Source: Isoetes taiwanensis
Taxonomy: Eukaryota > Streptophyta > Lycopodiopsida > Isoetales > Isoetaceae
Length of the DNA stretch: 64,000 nt
NCBI GenBank assembly: GCA_021234155.1
Contig: JAJEKV010000062.1
Span: 1,216,794-1,280,793, forward strand
Reading direction: 5' to 3'
The translations under genes and the position numbers were made by a program. Positions 1-9,889 of the stretch are shown here, in pieces (position 1 is the first letter of the stretch; each line of letters starts with the position of its first letter). The notes beneath the pieces were generated by a model, which worked only from the letters and a program-made list of their open reading frames with translations, was not told the DNA's origin and searched no databases.

Positions 1-141
1 CGTGCTACATGCTCTTTTATTACTAGAAAAAATAATTTCCTCAAGAACTATAGCTTGGACGTTTTCAGAACATTATACAGCAATGAAGGATAGCTTTCTC
101 GTGGAGATAGAGCATACACCTTCAGAAATTTTTGATCAGAT

Positions 142-423
142 GTGGAAATCCTTCCTATTTTCCCCTTTTTGTGGAAACCCTTCCTATTTTCCCATGGCAT
201 TGGAAAATAGGAAGGGTTTCTATATTAAATTTTGAATTGCAGGGTGGCGTGCATATTTATGAGCGTGCCCCATTAATGGGCGACGTCGCCTTCTTGAAAA
301 GCGTGGTCCATAAAGGAAGATTATAAATATTTAAAAAGGGGGTGGAAACCCTTCCCATTTTCCGTGGAAACCCTTTTGGTTTTCAAAATGAGAAATCCTT
401 CCCATTTTCCACGGAAACCCTTC
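142..423. repeat. Cluster of GTGGAAACCCTTCC-type repeats with a perfect hairpin
   Basis: A motif of about 22 bp (GTGGAAAYCCTTCCYATTTTCC) occurs at 142-163, 171-192 and 342-363, with partial copies at 364-382, 391-410 and 411-424. An inverted copy at 202-220 pairs perfectly over 19 bp with 174-192, leaving a 9-nt loop at 193-201. The arrangement resembles a decayed inverted-repeat element or a cluster of terminal repeats. No coding potential is evident, and the short frames crossing it are not conserved. Confidence 0.75.
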
Positions 424-607
424 CAAAAAATGGCACATAGCTTTTGAGGAAAAAAAAAAAAAAAATTGGATTTGGATTTGGCATACTGTTCTTGCGATGT
501 CGCCTTACTTACGAAGCTGTTTCAAGTGATGCTTTGCCTCTGCGAGATCCGGAGAAAGTAGCTAGACATCGTAGAATATGTTTCCACAAAGATGGCTGTT
601 GGAGATG

Positions 608-1376
608 CGATTCCGAGCAGACTTGCTTGTCAAAGGTAGAATATGAAAGGCCATGCAATTTTCATGTGCCCAAATTTGCCATTGTAATAAGCGATCTTTC
701 AAACATGGCATTGGAATAAACGATCTCTTACTTGATGTTTGACAAATTTAGAAATGAAACTGGTACTAACAATTGAATTTTCACTTGATTCAAGATCGTT
801 GATGTAGCTCAGGGGAGATTACGGAAGTTATGTCCAATTCTTTCTATTGTGCCATGTTGTGCCAATGCAAGGTAGATTTTCGATTTTTTTGTGTCTTTTA
901 AAAACAAAGCAGAGCTTGTGAGCCAAGAATTGAGGCGATTACATGTCGGATATTAAGTTTCCCCCTTCTCTTGCAAATATTCCACCGAGATGCTCAACAA
1001 AACGTCATACACAGAATGTTGAATCCTGGACACGATTTTTCTATAAATGGCCCCTGCAATATATCTCCGGCTCTCTTTGAACTAGCTCCACAAGGCTATC
1101 TGAACAGAATCGGCTCCTAAAGCAATTTCGGTGACCGAGCAAAAAAAATTGCAATTAAAACCGTCTGAATTGAACTCCAACTTAAGTGTAACAAAATCTC
1201 TAGGAATAAACGTCTTCAGCAGAGATTAGCTTCTTCAGATAAAACTCCAATCACAATTCTCCTGATCATGCATTCTTCTACACGCCTTCTAATGAATCAA
1301 CTTGTAAAGACAACGATCTTCAAATGGTTTGTCTTCGCCTCTTTGTATCACGACCCACCAATATGAAGATCCAATA
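608..1376. repeat. Dispersed repeat R1, copy 1
   Basis: This stretch recurs at 2435-3419 (with a MITE inserted) and partly at 8508-8832, with small indels and substitutions. It contains a marker phrase around CTATAAATGGCCCCTGCAAT and the conserved stretch GTCTTCAGCAGAGATTA. No protein family is recognisable on either strand. An open frame at 444-719 overlaps its left end but is not conserved in the other copies. This copy and the 8.5-kb copy carry the empty site of the MITE. Confidence 0.8.
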
Positions 1377-1650
1377 TCCACCTTCTGTATCAAATCTAGT
1401 CGGAATACTCTTTGATTAAACCCGTTTGTATCTACCCTTTTCTTGATGCTCATTGAATCTGCATAGCATTTTTTTATTTTTAGTATCCACAGACCCTTTT
1501 TCTCTTCTATCTTGCTGCCATGTCACCATAAATTATACCATTTAAACTATTGAATGTTGGATGCTGATCTGCACTTGCGACTTGTCTAATGAGCATGATG
1601 ACCCCCCCCTGATCCATGAAAAATTCAAAATTTTTCCACATGTTAGTCTT
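1377..1650. other. Non-coding gap between R1 and R2
   Basis: AT-rich sequence with no supported gene. A short minus-strand frame at 1507-1692 begins with the same dozen residues as one at 8924-9139 (MRSGCVEEAA). Those residues lie inside repeat R2, so the similarity comes from repeat copying rather than from a gene. Confidence 0.5.
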
Positions 1651-2432
1651 ACCCATTAAATCTGCAGCTTCCTCTACGCAGCCAGATCTCACAACTAATC
1701 AAACCTGCATATGCCAGATTTTGCAAAATGTAGAAATTAGTTAGTGGATTTAGATAGCATAAAATAGGGAATTTTTTTCCACATTAACACAATCTAACTT
1801 GAGGTGATGCAAATTGTGTTGTCGCGTAGCCTTGAGAACCAACATGAAGTAGGCTATGCATAACCAAACCTTAAGCACGGTGACATATTGTGCAATCCAA
1901 TAAGGTTGCAAATAAATTACAAAATGCATGCGAGCATTAACAATTAAGAATCTTACCTGCTATGAGCTGCACCAAGGAATGTGGTCCGAGTTAAACAACC
2001 CCAAAGGCTTATGCGGATCAGACCTCCAAGATTGACGCACAAGCTAATAGAGGAGAGAAACTAGAATAAGCATTTGTGATGGCCTCAGAGCTTCAATTGC
2101 AAAAGGGCCAATCGATTTAGAGACGTGGCATAGACAAAAACTCAAATCATCTCCACTGATAATAGACAAGCCTAGCTGTTTGAATTTACTTGAATTTGAA
2201 GGGGCCATTGCTTGATCATATTAATTAGACCGAAGAACCGGAGAAAGAAAATAGAAGCAAAATATACATGTACGTAATATGTTTCTTTTTTGTTCTTTTT
2301 TAATAGCACATCTTTTAAATTTATTTACTGCATGAAGTCAAATATTCAAATATATGCCCTTCATTTTCCTATTTCTGTAAAATCTGTAAGAAATCTTGTA
2401 GCAAATTGTTATATCAAGGCTTAGACTTCTCA
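1651..2432. repeat. Dispersed repeat R2, copy 1
   Basis: It matches 9098-9875 over nearly the whole length, and its last third also matches 5818-6092. Shared landmarks are CTACGCAGCCAGATCTCACA near the left end and ATTCAAATATATGC near the right end. This copy passes directly into repeat R1 at about 2433. The other two copies pass into a different sequence, R3, so the junction here is a rearrangement. No protein is recognisable. Confidence 0.8.
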
Positions 2433-2434
2433 CG

Positions 2435-3419
2435 CGATTCCGAACAGATTTGCTTGTCAAAGGTAGAATATGAAAGGCCATGCAATTTTCATGTGCCCAA
2501 ATTTGCCATTGTAATAAGAGAGCTTTCAAATATGGCATTGGAGTAAACGATCTCTTACTTGATGTTTGACAAATTTGGGAATGAAACTATTACTAACAAT
2601 TCAAATTTTTCGGTTGATTGAAGATGTGTTGATGTAGCTCTGAGGGAATTGCAGAAGTTATGTTCAGTTCTTTCGATTGTGCCATGTTGTGCTAACGTGA
2701 GGTAGATTTCTTCCATTTTTTGTATCTTTTATTAAAACAAACAGAGTTTGTGAGCTAAGAATTGAGCCCAGTATATGCCAGATCTCAAGTTTCCCCCTTC
2801 TCTTGCAAATATTCCACCGAGATGCTCAACAAAACGCCATACACAGAATGTTGAATTCTGTCACACGATTTTTCTATGAATGGCCCCGGGTAAAAGCATG
2901 TTAGGGTGTCCCTTAAAAAGTATTCTTTAGTGACAAAAAAAGTACCTAAAAAGGTAGCCAGGACTGGGTACTGTGTACCTGTGTAATATCTCAATAGAAG
3001 GTATGTTTTAGAACTTTTTATATATATATTGGTCTCCGATAGCATTACCTTTATCTTAACTTTGAATATAAACACGTCCTTGACTTTTATTTTGGATTTT
3101 TGTATTAGTTTTAATGAAAAGAAAAATGAGAAAGTACCCAGTTCTGAAGTACCTAGTGTATGTACTTTTGCAGGTTCCAAAAATGGTACACCCTAACATG
3201 CTTTTACCCCCCCTGAAATATCTCTTTGACTCTCTTTGAACCAGCTCAACAAGGCTATCTGAACAGAATCGGGTCCTAAAGCAATTTTGGGTGATCCAGC
3301 AAAAAAGATTGCAATTAAAACTGCCTAAATCAAACTCCAAATCAAGTGTAACAAAGTTTCTAGGAATAAATGTCTTCAGCAGAGATTAGCTACTTCAGAT
3401 AAAACTCCAATCACAATTC
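2435..3419. repeat. Dispersed repeat R1, copy 2, interrupted by a MITE
   Basis: Same family as 608-1376. The interruption at 2888-3209 is a transposon-like insertion, annotated separately. The right end of the repeat is cut at about 3420, where a LINE begins in mid-reading frame. Minus-strand open frames at 2785-3180 and 3056-3340 run across the MITE boundaries and are therefore not genes. Confidence 0.8.
2888..3209. mobile_element. 322-bp MITE with 22-bp terminal inverted repeats
   Basis: The ends are perfect inverted repeats of 22 bp beginning GGGTAAAAGCATGTTAGG; the right end is the exact reverse complement. The element is flanked by CCCC on both sides (2884-2887 and 3210-3213). Two other copies of the host repeat R1 have a single CCCC at the same point (1051-1054 and 8529-8532), so they are related empty sites and the CCCC is a likely target duplication. 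The interior has further imperfect inverted pieces (GGGTACT, GTACCT, AAAAGTAC) and no transposase, as expected for a non-autonomous DNA transposon. The superfamily is not certain from the sequence. Confidence 0.9.
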
Positions 3420-3420
3420 T

Positions 3421-4985
3421 CATTGATCACATCTTCACACTCAGGGTTTTGGTCGAGGACAGCAGGAACCGTCGGGAGGACCTGTACTGCTGTTTTGTGG
3501 ACTTTGCAAAAGCTTTCGACACGGTACCTCGGGAAAAGTTGTGGGCGAGATTGCACCATCTGGGGCTTCCTGTGGATCTGCAGAACGCAGTGTACAGACT
3601 GTACGAGAGCTGCACAGACCGCATGCAACCGGAAGGACAGTCATTTGCCAGCAGCATTGGAGTTAGGCAAGGTTGTCCTCTCTCACCCACACTCTTTGGA
3701 CTTTACATTGACCAGTTGGAAGCCTAGCTTGCTGCCAATGGGGGGGACGGTATACAGCTCTTGCACCAGGTCATCCGGCAGCTCATCTATGCGGATGATG
3801 TGGACCTCTTGGCCCATACACCAGAGGGCATGCAGGCACACCTAGATGCCCTGGATACATTCTGCCAGGTGATAGACATGCGTGTCAACCTGGCCAGACT
3901 AAGGTGGTCCTCACATCCTCCTCACGTCATCCAGCACCTCCGGTGCTCACTTATCAGGGGCAGATGGTAGAGGTCACACCCAGCTACAAGTACCTGGGGG
4001 TGGAATTTCCGTCGTCAATGTATTGGGATGCATCCATTCGCCGGTGACCCTTGAGGTTGGAAGGCTATACATAATGCAAAACAATAGTCCACAGAGCGGT
4101 ATATTTGGGGCCACCGGTCACATTTGTTCGAACCTTTGGTGGAGCCGGTTCTTACGTATGGGGTCGAGATGTGGGGCCCGGTGGTGTCTTTGGCGACTTG
4201 GAGCGACTTGGAGCAGGTCGAAGGCATTTTTGCCGCGGGCACTTGGGGTCAAGCCCCGAGTTCCATATCGGATCTTGTTGCGAGGCGGGGATTCATGCCC
4301 TGCGGCATGCGACCCTCGATACACATTGTTTATTTCGGAAGGTGGCGGCATGGGCGACACTTTCGGCATTGTTTATTTCGAAGGTGGCCGGCATGGGCGA
4401 TGAGCCCGCGAGCGACGCGGGGGCTTGTTGGAAGGACAAGAAAGCCCGGTGGGGCGCTTAGAACGTAGGCGCACATAGGTGCATCCAGGTGCACCTGAGG
4501 CGCCCGGTCGGGATAGGCCGAGGGGTACTTGGACTCTTGTTTCCGGGAAGCTTCGGGGGCCACAATGCTCGAACGGGTAAAGATGGCACACTACAAGCGG
4601 CACATAAACCCCACCCGGTTCGAGGCCCACGGCTCTACTGCGTTCTGGGTTGCCCATGAAGAAGCGCGGGATCATCGCGTCCATTCGAGCGAGGGGCCCA
4701 CCATCTTGGCTTGAGGCGGCTCGGTGGATTGGAGAGTCACGCCCGGGGGCCGGCTTTGTCGGTGTTGTCTTGCCGGGGGTTGTTGAGGATGAAAGCCATG
4801 CCTTCCAGGCATCCGGACCTATAGTCGGTCGGGCTCGCTTCGCCCTCTTGGTGCGACACGGTCTACCCTTTGCGACGAGCTACTCGATCTGCCGTCAGTT
4901 TGGTCCCTTGGCTCCTACCTCCAGGAGGTTTTGGATCTGTGGACTCACAGTTTTAAAACATGATGTTAGATTATTTGAGATGGCC
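3421..4985 (+). pseudogene. LINE-A: 5'-truncated non-LTR retrotransposon reverse transcriptase
   Basis: The reading frame opens in mid-protein at IDHIFTLR (3422) inside repeat R1, so the element is 5'-truncated. RT landmarks follow in order: FVDFAKAFDTVP (about 3498-3533, first catalytic Asp), GVRQGCPLSPTLFGLYIDQLE (about 3660-3720), a stop at 3725-3727, then YADDVDLL with the catalytic YADD box at 3788-3799. After that come HLDALDTF and YKYLGVEF (about 3990-4010). The C-terminal part is spread over three frames at 4105-4470 and 4575-4720 (for example EPLVEPVLTYGVEMWGP and WVAHEEARDH). At least four frame breaks make it non-functional. It is the same lineage as LINE-B and related to LINE-D. 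Base composition is richer in GC than its surroundings. Confidence 0.9.
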
Positions 4986-5135
4986 AAGCTAGGGATTTGA
5001 TTGTGTCCAGGAAGACGCTTCCATATCAAGACCATATATCGTGAGCCAGACTTTAGAGAGAGTTCTAGTGGCTAGGCTATGTGTCTAGCCTATACAAGTT
5101 GGCTGATCGACGCATCCCGACAATGCAATATTCTC
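4986..5135 (+). other. Probable 3' untranslated tail of LINE-A
   Basis: Non-coding sequence between the last recognisable LINE-A reading frame and a 19-T tract. It cannot be assigned firmly. Confidence 0.35.
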
Positions 5136-5300
5136 TTTTTTTTTTTTTTTTTTTGATGGTAGGAGTATATTATTGTAAATGTAAATGTAAATGTAAATAA
5201 GTAAATGTATTATTCTCTCGCCGGGTTAGACCCTCAGGTCCATAGGCGGCCATGTTACATACAAAACTATATAAAAATATAGATACATCAAACAAGGCCA
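5136..5300 (-). mobile_element. 3' end of a minus-strand retroposon (A19 tail)
   Basis: Read on the minus strand, this segment ends in repeated ATTTAC units (5174-5209), then a short linker, then 19 A (5136-5154 on the plus strand). The preceding bases on the minus strand (CCGCCTATGGACC) resemble the CCATAGGCGG phrase in the 3' region of LINE-B. Together these suggest the 3' terminus of a LINE or SINE inserted opposite to LINE-A. Its 5' limit is not visible. Confidence 0.5.
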
Positions 5301-5499
5301 TTGGCCTCGAAGTTATCTACCAACTCATTCAGCTCCAATTTTATTATTATAGATAAAAAATTAACAAAGGGCCCCCTCAATAGGGCAGATAGCAAAGCTA
5401 TATATAACTTGCCCATAGAACTAGGTGTGAATGTACTACCAGAATACCTGCTCTTCTTCCCTGCATGTAAGTACTATAGGGAAATATCATCATTTTCTT

Positions 5500-5814
5500 C
5501 GTAGAGGCAACATCTTATTTTAATCTCGCATTTGGTTGTAAAGCTATTGAATTTGATCATAGTTTGAAGGAGCTCGTGGAAAATGGGCATTTGGCTTCTT
5601 TAGTATTCTGTTTAATTGGGAAGATGTTAATAATCTTGGTTAGATAGAAGAAGAGGTTGAGAGAGGCTCATGTGTACTTTAGCTTCTGGACATATTACGA
5701 TCCGGATGGAATCCTTTGTACATAAACTATATCTGATCCATGAGGGATCTTTGTATTGTATTGTAATTTTTCCTATCTGATCAATACAATAACTTCTTAC
5801 CTTCAAAAAAAAAA
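5500..5814 (+). mobile_element. 3' terminal fragment of a LINE with poly(A)
   Basis: The segment runs through a T-rich phrase (TTTGTATTGTATTGTAATTT) and ends in A10 at 5805-5814. Immediately after it, a partial copy of repeat R2 begins. The wording is typical of plant L1 3' untranslated ends. No coding part remains; frames around it are short and unsupported. Confidence 0.5.
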
Positions 5815-5817
5815 GGA

Positions 5818-6092
5818 AGAAACAAGCTGATAGAGGAGAGAAACTAGAATAAGCATTTGTGATGACCTCCAACTTCAATTGCAAAAAGGGCCAATCGATT
5901 TAGAGACATGGCATAGACAAAAACTCAAATCATCTCCACTGATAATAGAGCAAGCCTAGCTGTTTGAATTTACTTACTGCCTCTTTTAAATTTATTTGCT
6001 GCATGAAGTCAAATATTCAAATATATGCGCTTCATTTTCCTATTTCTGTAGAATCGTAAGAAATCTTGTAGCAAATTGTTATATCAAGGCAC
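5818..6092. repeat. Dispersed repeat R2, copy 3 (partial, internally deleted)
   Basis: It matches the last third of the R2 copies at 1651-2432 and 9098-9875, starting at AGAGGAGAGAAACTAG. It lacks the stretch around TTGATCATATTAATTAGACC that the other two have. It passes into repeat R3 at about 6094. Confidence 0.75.
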
Positions 6093-6093
6093 A

Positions 6094-6330
6094 AGATCTT
6101 CTCAGACATTGCGAAATATATATCTGGGTCCATAATTAATGATGATTTGAACCATAATGGGGGCAATGTGGCATTTTGAGAATAGATTATTGGTTTGGCA
6201 TTGTGAAATAGATGTGATCTCTCATTGTAGCATATAGCTTCATGCTTTTCAAACATATGGTATAATGTTGAATATGTGAAATTTCTCCCCTATTACATCT
6301 TATTAACCTTGAGGATATTTAATGAATTTC
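6094..6330. repeat. Dispersed repeat R3, copy 1
   Basis: It is shared with 9890-10115, including TCTTCTCAGACATTG and ACCATAATGGGG. It follows R2 in both places, so R2-R3 is probably the ancestral order and R2-R1 at 2433 is derived. No reading frame is conserved. Confidence 0.75.
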
Positions 6331-6560
6331 TCCCCTATTCCTTACGTGGAGGCGCACACCGCCCATCCTGGGCACCAAGCACTAGTAAACGCCTTCGGGG
6401 TCAGCATCAAATCCACAGTGGCAGCACCTGGGCGTGATTTCCATCTGCAGATTTTTGGCTTTAGGGAATAACTAGCATCAAGTCAATCTGGGCGTGAATT
6501 TTGCCTGCATCAGGCCAGTTGGTCGGTTTTCTGGCTTTAGGGCATAACTAACATCAAGTC
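6331..6560. repeat. Imperfect duplicate blocks with CTGGGCGTGA
   Basis: Two imperfect copies of a 60-75 bp block lie at about 6430-6485 and 6488-6562. Both start with CTGGGCGTGA and end with TTTAGGG-ATAACTA-CATCAAGTC. The block leads into the first K unit. No gene is visible. Confidence 0.6.
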
Positions 6561-6645
6561 GGGCTCGCAGATAAGGTAACGTTGAAAAAAAAAACCATAA
6601 ATCCACATGATGTAATGAAAAAAGATGTGGCTACAACGTAACACG

Positions 6646-6767
6646 GTCATCCCACATGGTCACCTTATATAGGACCACAGAAATAAGACCACGATCATCC
6701 CACAGATCACCTTATATAGACCACAATCATCTTATATAAGACCACGGTCACGACAAAGCAAAAGAAG
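6646..6767 (+). promoter_or_regulatory. TATA-containing leader upstream of ORF-a, copy 1
   Basis: CACGGTCATCCCACATGGTCACC and degenerate repeats of it alternate with TATA-like boxes (TTATATAGGACC, TTATATAGACC, TTATATAAGACC). The stretch ends in a purine-rich run just before ATGGCGAAG. The same design appears at 7160-7215, 7815-7952, 10960-11101, 11428-11490 and 20955-21092. That repetition is the main evidence for a promoter module. Confidence 0.6.
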
Positions 6768-7042
6768 ATGGCGAAGATGGCGAAGCCGGATCTTGTAAAA
6801 ATTGTATGTTTATTATGGCAATGCTCTTTTCAGACCATACGTCCGATAGAGACCATAGGAAATGTCATGTCATTTTTTTGGGCACTTCATTTTTCATCTC
6901 AGAAGGAGACCATAGGATATTTCATGTCATGTCATTTTTTTGGCGATACGAAATGTTATGTCATGCCAAGAATATTTCATTCATCATAAACCCACATAAT
7001 GTAATGACAAAAGTCTTGGCTAATATTGATATTAATCCATAA
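6768..7042 (+). pseudogene. ORF-a, copy 1 (unrecognised small protein family)
   Basis: The leader ends in ATGGCGAAGATGGCGAAG. The frame shared with the copy at 11102-11305 is entered only after a one-base difference near the start: KNCMFIMAMLF, then RKCHVIF, then KNISFIINPxNVMTKVLANID, ending near 7042. In this copy the ATG at 6768 reads a different frame, so the ORF is broken here. A third, more decayed copy lies at 10655-10830. No known domain is visible. It could be a decayed mobile-element ORF or a host microprotein, and I cannot tell which. Confidence 0.35.
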
Positions 7043-7159
7043 CGTAACATGGTCAAACAATGCGAGAATATCTGGATTCATCGATGGCTCCAGATAAGGT
7101 AATGTTAAAAAATTGACCCACATAATTTAATGACAAAAGGCGTGGCTACAACATAGCAG

Positions 7160-7215
7160 TTCATCCCACACGGTCACCTTATATGAGATCCGCGATCACG
7201 GTGAAGCAAGAAGAT
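7160..7215 (+). promoter_or_regulatory. Second TATA-type leader, K unit copy 1
   Basis: It contains CACGGTCACCTTATATGAGATCC (TATA-like), CGATCACGGTGAAGC and AAGATGGC, in the same order as the leader at 11428-11490. It lies upstream of ORF-b. Confidence 0.5.
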
Positions 7216-7312
7216 GGCCGAGATGAAAAGCCGGGCCTTCTTTGCAATGGAGTGATGTTTGAGAGAACCTTAAGATAACGTAGACAAGCTCTTTGCATCA
7301 GGAAAATTGCAA

Positions 7313-7549
7313 ATGGGTAAAAGCTTTGTACAATATAGCATGGGTTTCTCTTTGAAGCGTCAAGACAATAATAAGGTCCTCAAGGACAAGAATCCCCAAA
7401 AGCAGCGTTGGAACCTAGTCCGTCTTGTGTTTCGAGAGCTAATCGTGAGGAAAAAGAAAGAAGAGAAGCATCACACCCTAAATGAAAAAACCCTAAAACA
7501 CGGAGAGACTTACTCTGCACTAGCCATAACATATCTCCCACAGGAATAA
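7313..7549 (+). CDS. ORF-b, copy 1: unrecognised basic small protein (78 aa)
   Basis: The ATG at 7313 is conserved with the ATG of the paralogue at 11569. Both copies share the reading frame: KSFVQYSMxFSLKRQ at the start, ELIVRKKKEE in the middle and ETYSALAITYLP at the end. Between the first two blocks the copies differ by several indels that cancel out, so the frame is restored. The protein is lysine/arginine-rich with a KKKEE stretch and no recognised domain, signal peptide or membrane segment. Preservation of frame hints at past selection, but with two diverged copies chance is not excluded. The sequence just upstream (GTGATGTTTGAGAGAACC) is also conserved, so the true gene may be longer and spliced. 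Confidence 0.4.
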   Translation: MGKSFVQYSMGFSLKRQDNNKVLKDKNPQKQRWNLVRLVFRELIVRKKKEEKHHTLNEKTLKHGETYSALAITYLPQE

Positions 7550-7560
7550 ATGGGCATTCA

Positions 7561-7603
7561 CAAGTGTTAAAACCAAATAAGGCTATAATGCTGAGGGTTC
7601 TTA
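7561..7603. repeat. Short dispersed repeat shared with 19980-20023
   Basis: AAGTGTTAAAACCAAATAAG and the following bases recur at 19980-20023 with one substitution. Beyond that the two sites resemble each other loosely for about 40 bp (ATTTATGAATAC). Confidence 0.6.
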
Positions 7604-7814
7604 CTATTGTTAGCGACATGATTTATGAATACTTACTACAAGACGGAGAGCTTGACTAAAGCGCAAACTCGTGTATATTCGATTTGAGGGAACATCGAGT
7701 GAACTGCGTGATATTATCAGAAGGGATATTATCTGATATTATCATTGAGATATTAACGCTAACGTTGAGATATTATCATCGATGCATCAAGTTAACGTTG
7801 CAAAAAAAAAAAAA

Positions 7815-7952
7815 TCCACCGCGGTCATCGCACCGCGACGACGGTCCGCGGTCAACCCGAGTCATCCCTACGGTCAGCCCCACGATCAACCTATATAAGA
7901 CCGTCATTCCATTCCACAATAAACACCAAAATGAAGAAGGCGAGAAATGAAG
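7815..7952 (+). promoter_or_regulatory. Promoter/leader of the truncated Dof-family copy
   Basis: It holds repeated CGGTCATC-like units (GCGGTCATCGCACCGCG, CGGTCAACCC, GTCATCCCTACGGTC) followed by CCTATATAAGACC, then CATTCCACAATAAACACCAAAATGAAGAAG. It is nearly the same as 20955-21092. The TATA-to-ATG spacing suits the downstream ATGGCCAAG (7953) better than the first ATG, which falls about where transcription would begin. Confidence 0.6.
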
Positions 7953-8505
7953 ATGGCCAAGCAAGGTGAAGCTCTTAAGAAGTGCAAGGCAAAAGAGTGA
8001 AGGTGTTAAAAAGTCTAGAATAATGAAGAACACAAAAAGAAGATGGAGAAGCATAAACGTGAACAGACTAGAGGAATTCAGCTATTTGGAGCAAATGAAA
8101 GGTATGTTGTTTTTGGAGAAAGAAGTTGCCATGTTGGATGACTTGTTGGCCCAAGAAAATTTCAATTCTGGTCCACAAGATGATGACTTGAAGCAAAACA
8201 AAGGGGATATCTCGACACTCAAAGCTGTTGTAGGCTCTCGGACCCTTGAGGAATTGTTTGATGACGACTTGCCAAAACTAGAGGAACATGGAGATATGCT
8301 TGACTTTGTCAACGTCAAGAAGCAAGCAGAGGCGGGGATATCAATGCGATAAATCGTTGTTAGCAAACATTGAGTTGCCAAGCCTTCAAGAATTGTTTGA
8401 TGAAGACTTGCCCACGCTCAACAAAAATGCCATATTGATTGTCAAAAATGCCATATTGATTGTTTGATGCTCAACAAAATGCCATATTTGATTGTCAAAT
8501 TACAT
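7953..8505 (+). pseudogene. Truncated copy of the acidic-repeat Dof gene (N-terminal part only)
   Basis: It is a paralogue of the gene at 21093. The start ATGGCCAAGCAAGGTGAAGC matches that gene, but loss of one codon and a one-base insertion near 7990 put the N-terminus out of frame with the rest. From about 7990 to 8350 the shared frame reads EFSYLEQMKGMLFLEKEV, then LDDLLAQENF, then LEELFDDDLPKLEEHGDML. After a further shift, LPSLQELFDEDLPTL follows. At 8424-8500 the sequence AAAATGCCATATTGATTG is repeated three times, and the copy then passes into repeat R1. No Dof finger is present, so this copy cannot bind DNA as the other may. Confidence 0.7.
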
Positions 8506-8507
8506 CA

Positions 8508-8832
8508 CACGATTTTTTCTATAAATGGCCCCTGCAATATCTCAGAAATTGCAATTAAAACCGCTTGAATCGAACTCCAAATCAACTGTAACAAAATCTC
8601 TAGGAATAAATGTCTTCAGCAGAGATTATCTTCATCAGATAAAAACCCAATCACAATTCTCCTGATCATGCCTCTCATGCATAGACGGCTTCTTAATGTC
8701 AGGCTTCTCCAATCACAGCAGGTTCACGGATTCTTCTACACGGCTTCTAATGAATCAACTTGTATAAGACAACGATCTTCGAATGGTTTGTCTTCGCCTC
8801 TTTGTGTCACGATCCACCAATTCGAAGATCCA
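8508..8832. repeat. Dispersed repeat R1, copy 3 (right part)
   Basis: It matches 1032-1376, including the uninterrupted MITE target (8529-8532) and AATGAATCAACTTGTA. It is fused to the truncated Dof-family copy at a shared CTCAACAAAA stretch. A forward frame at 8668-8907 lies inside but is not conserved in copy 1. Confidence 0.75.
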
Positions 8833-9097
8833 AACGTGGCAAACTTTTACATCCCTAAAAAGCTCTTTCAAATAGCTTTCAGATGCACGTATCCATGTCC
8901 TAAATAGAGATGAGAAAAAGAAATTATGACACCTTTATTCCGGACCATCGATCGCGCACATGCACCCATAAATAGTGGTAGTTAGGCCCTGTTATAGTGC
9001 AAACAAATCTTATCCATTGATTTTTTATCTTAACGTTCTGCAATATATATTCTTGGGGTAAAAGGGTGCATGCATGAAAGGAGGCAACCCCACCCCT

Positions 9098-9875
9098 ACC
9101 CATTAAAACTGCAGCTTCCTCTACGCAGCCAGATCTCACAACTAATTAAACATGCATACGCCAGATTTTGCAAACTGTAGAAATTAGTTAGTGGATTTAG
9201 ATAGCAAAAAATAGGAGAATTTTTTTTTCCACATTAACACAATCTAACTTGGGGATGCAAATTGTGTTGTGGGTAGCCTTCAAAACCAACATGAAGTAGG
9301 CTATGCATAACTAAACCCTAACCGCGGTGAGATATTGTGCAATCCAATAAGGTTGCAAATAAATTACAAAATGCAAGCGCATTAACAATTAAGAATCTTA
9401 CTTGCTATGAGCTGCACCAAGGAATGTGGTCCGAGTTAAACAACCCCAAAGGCTTATGTGGATCGGACCTCCAAGATTGAAGCACAAGTTCATGGAGGAA
9501 AGAAACTAGAATAAGCATTTGTGATGGCCTCCAACTTCAATTGCAAAAAGGGCCAATCGATTTAGAGACATGGCGTAGAGAAAAACTCAAATCATCTCGA
9601 CTGACAATAGAGCAATCCTAGCTGTTTGAATTTGCTTGAATTTAAAGGGGCCATTGCTTGATCATATTAATTAGACCGAAGAATAGGAGAAAGAAAATGG
9701 AAGCAAAATATACATGTCGCGTATTATGTTTCTTTTTGCTCTTTTATAATAGCCCATCTTTTAAACTTATTTTACTGCATGAAGTCAAATATTCAAATAT
9801 ATGCGCTTCATTTTCCTATTTCTGTAGAATCTGTAAGAAATCTTGTAGCAAATTGTTATATCAAGGCCTAGACTT
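9098..9875. repeat. Dispersed repeat R2, copy 2
   Basis: Full-length match to 1651-2432. It is followed by R3 at 9890, as in the 5.8-kb copy. No conserved frame. Confidence 0.8.
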
Positions 9876-9889
9876 AAAATGGTGACACG

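Larger units (their letters stand above)
6561..7560 (+). repeat. K unit, copy 1 (two leaders and two small ORFs)
   Basis: About 1 kb, shared with 10867-11818. The order is: an A-rich start after GTAACGTTGAAA, a leader with TATA boxes, ORF-a, a second leader, then ORF-b. Substitutions and small indels are scattered, so these are old paralogous copies and not an assembly duplicate. The repeat sits between the dispersed repeats and the truncated Dof-family copy. Confidence 0.8.

Noticed and set aside
444..719. Open frame of 91 codons with several Cys
   Set aside because: Its start lies in a poly-A run (AAAAA translated as lysines), and its C-terminal part is in repeat R1, where the frame is not kept in the second copy.
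802..830. tRNA-like phrase TGTAGCTCAGGGGAG
   Set aside because: It resembles a D-arm, but no acceptor pairing, anticodon arm or T-arm (GGTTCGAATCC) follows at the right distance, and the copy at 2633 has lost the match.
2785..3340. Two overlapping minus-strand open frames of 131 and 94 codons
   Set aside because: They cross the boundaries of the MITE and are absent from the uninterrupted copies of the same repeat.
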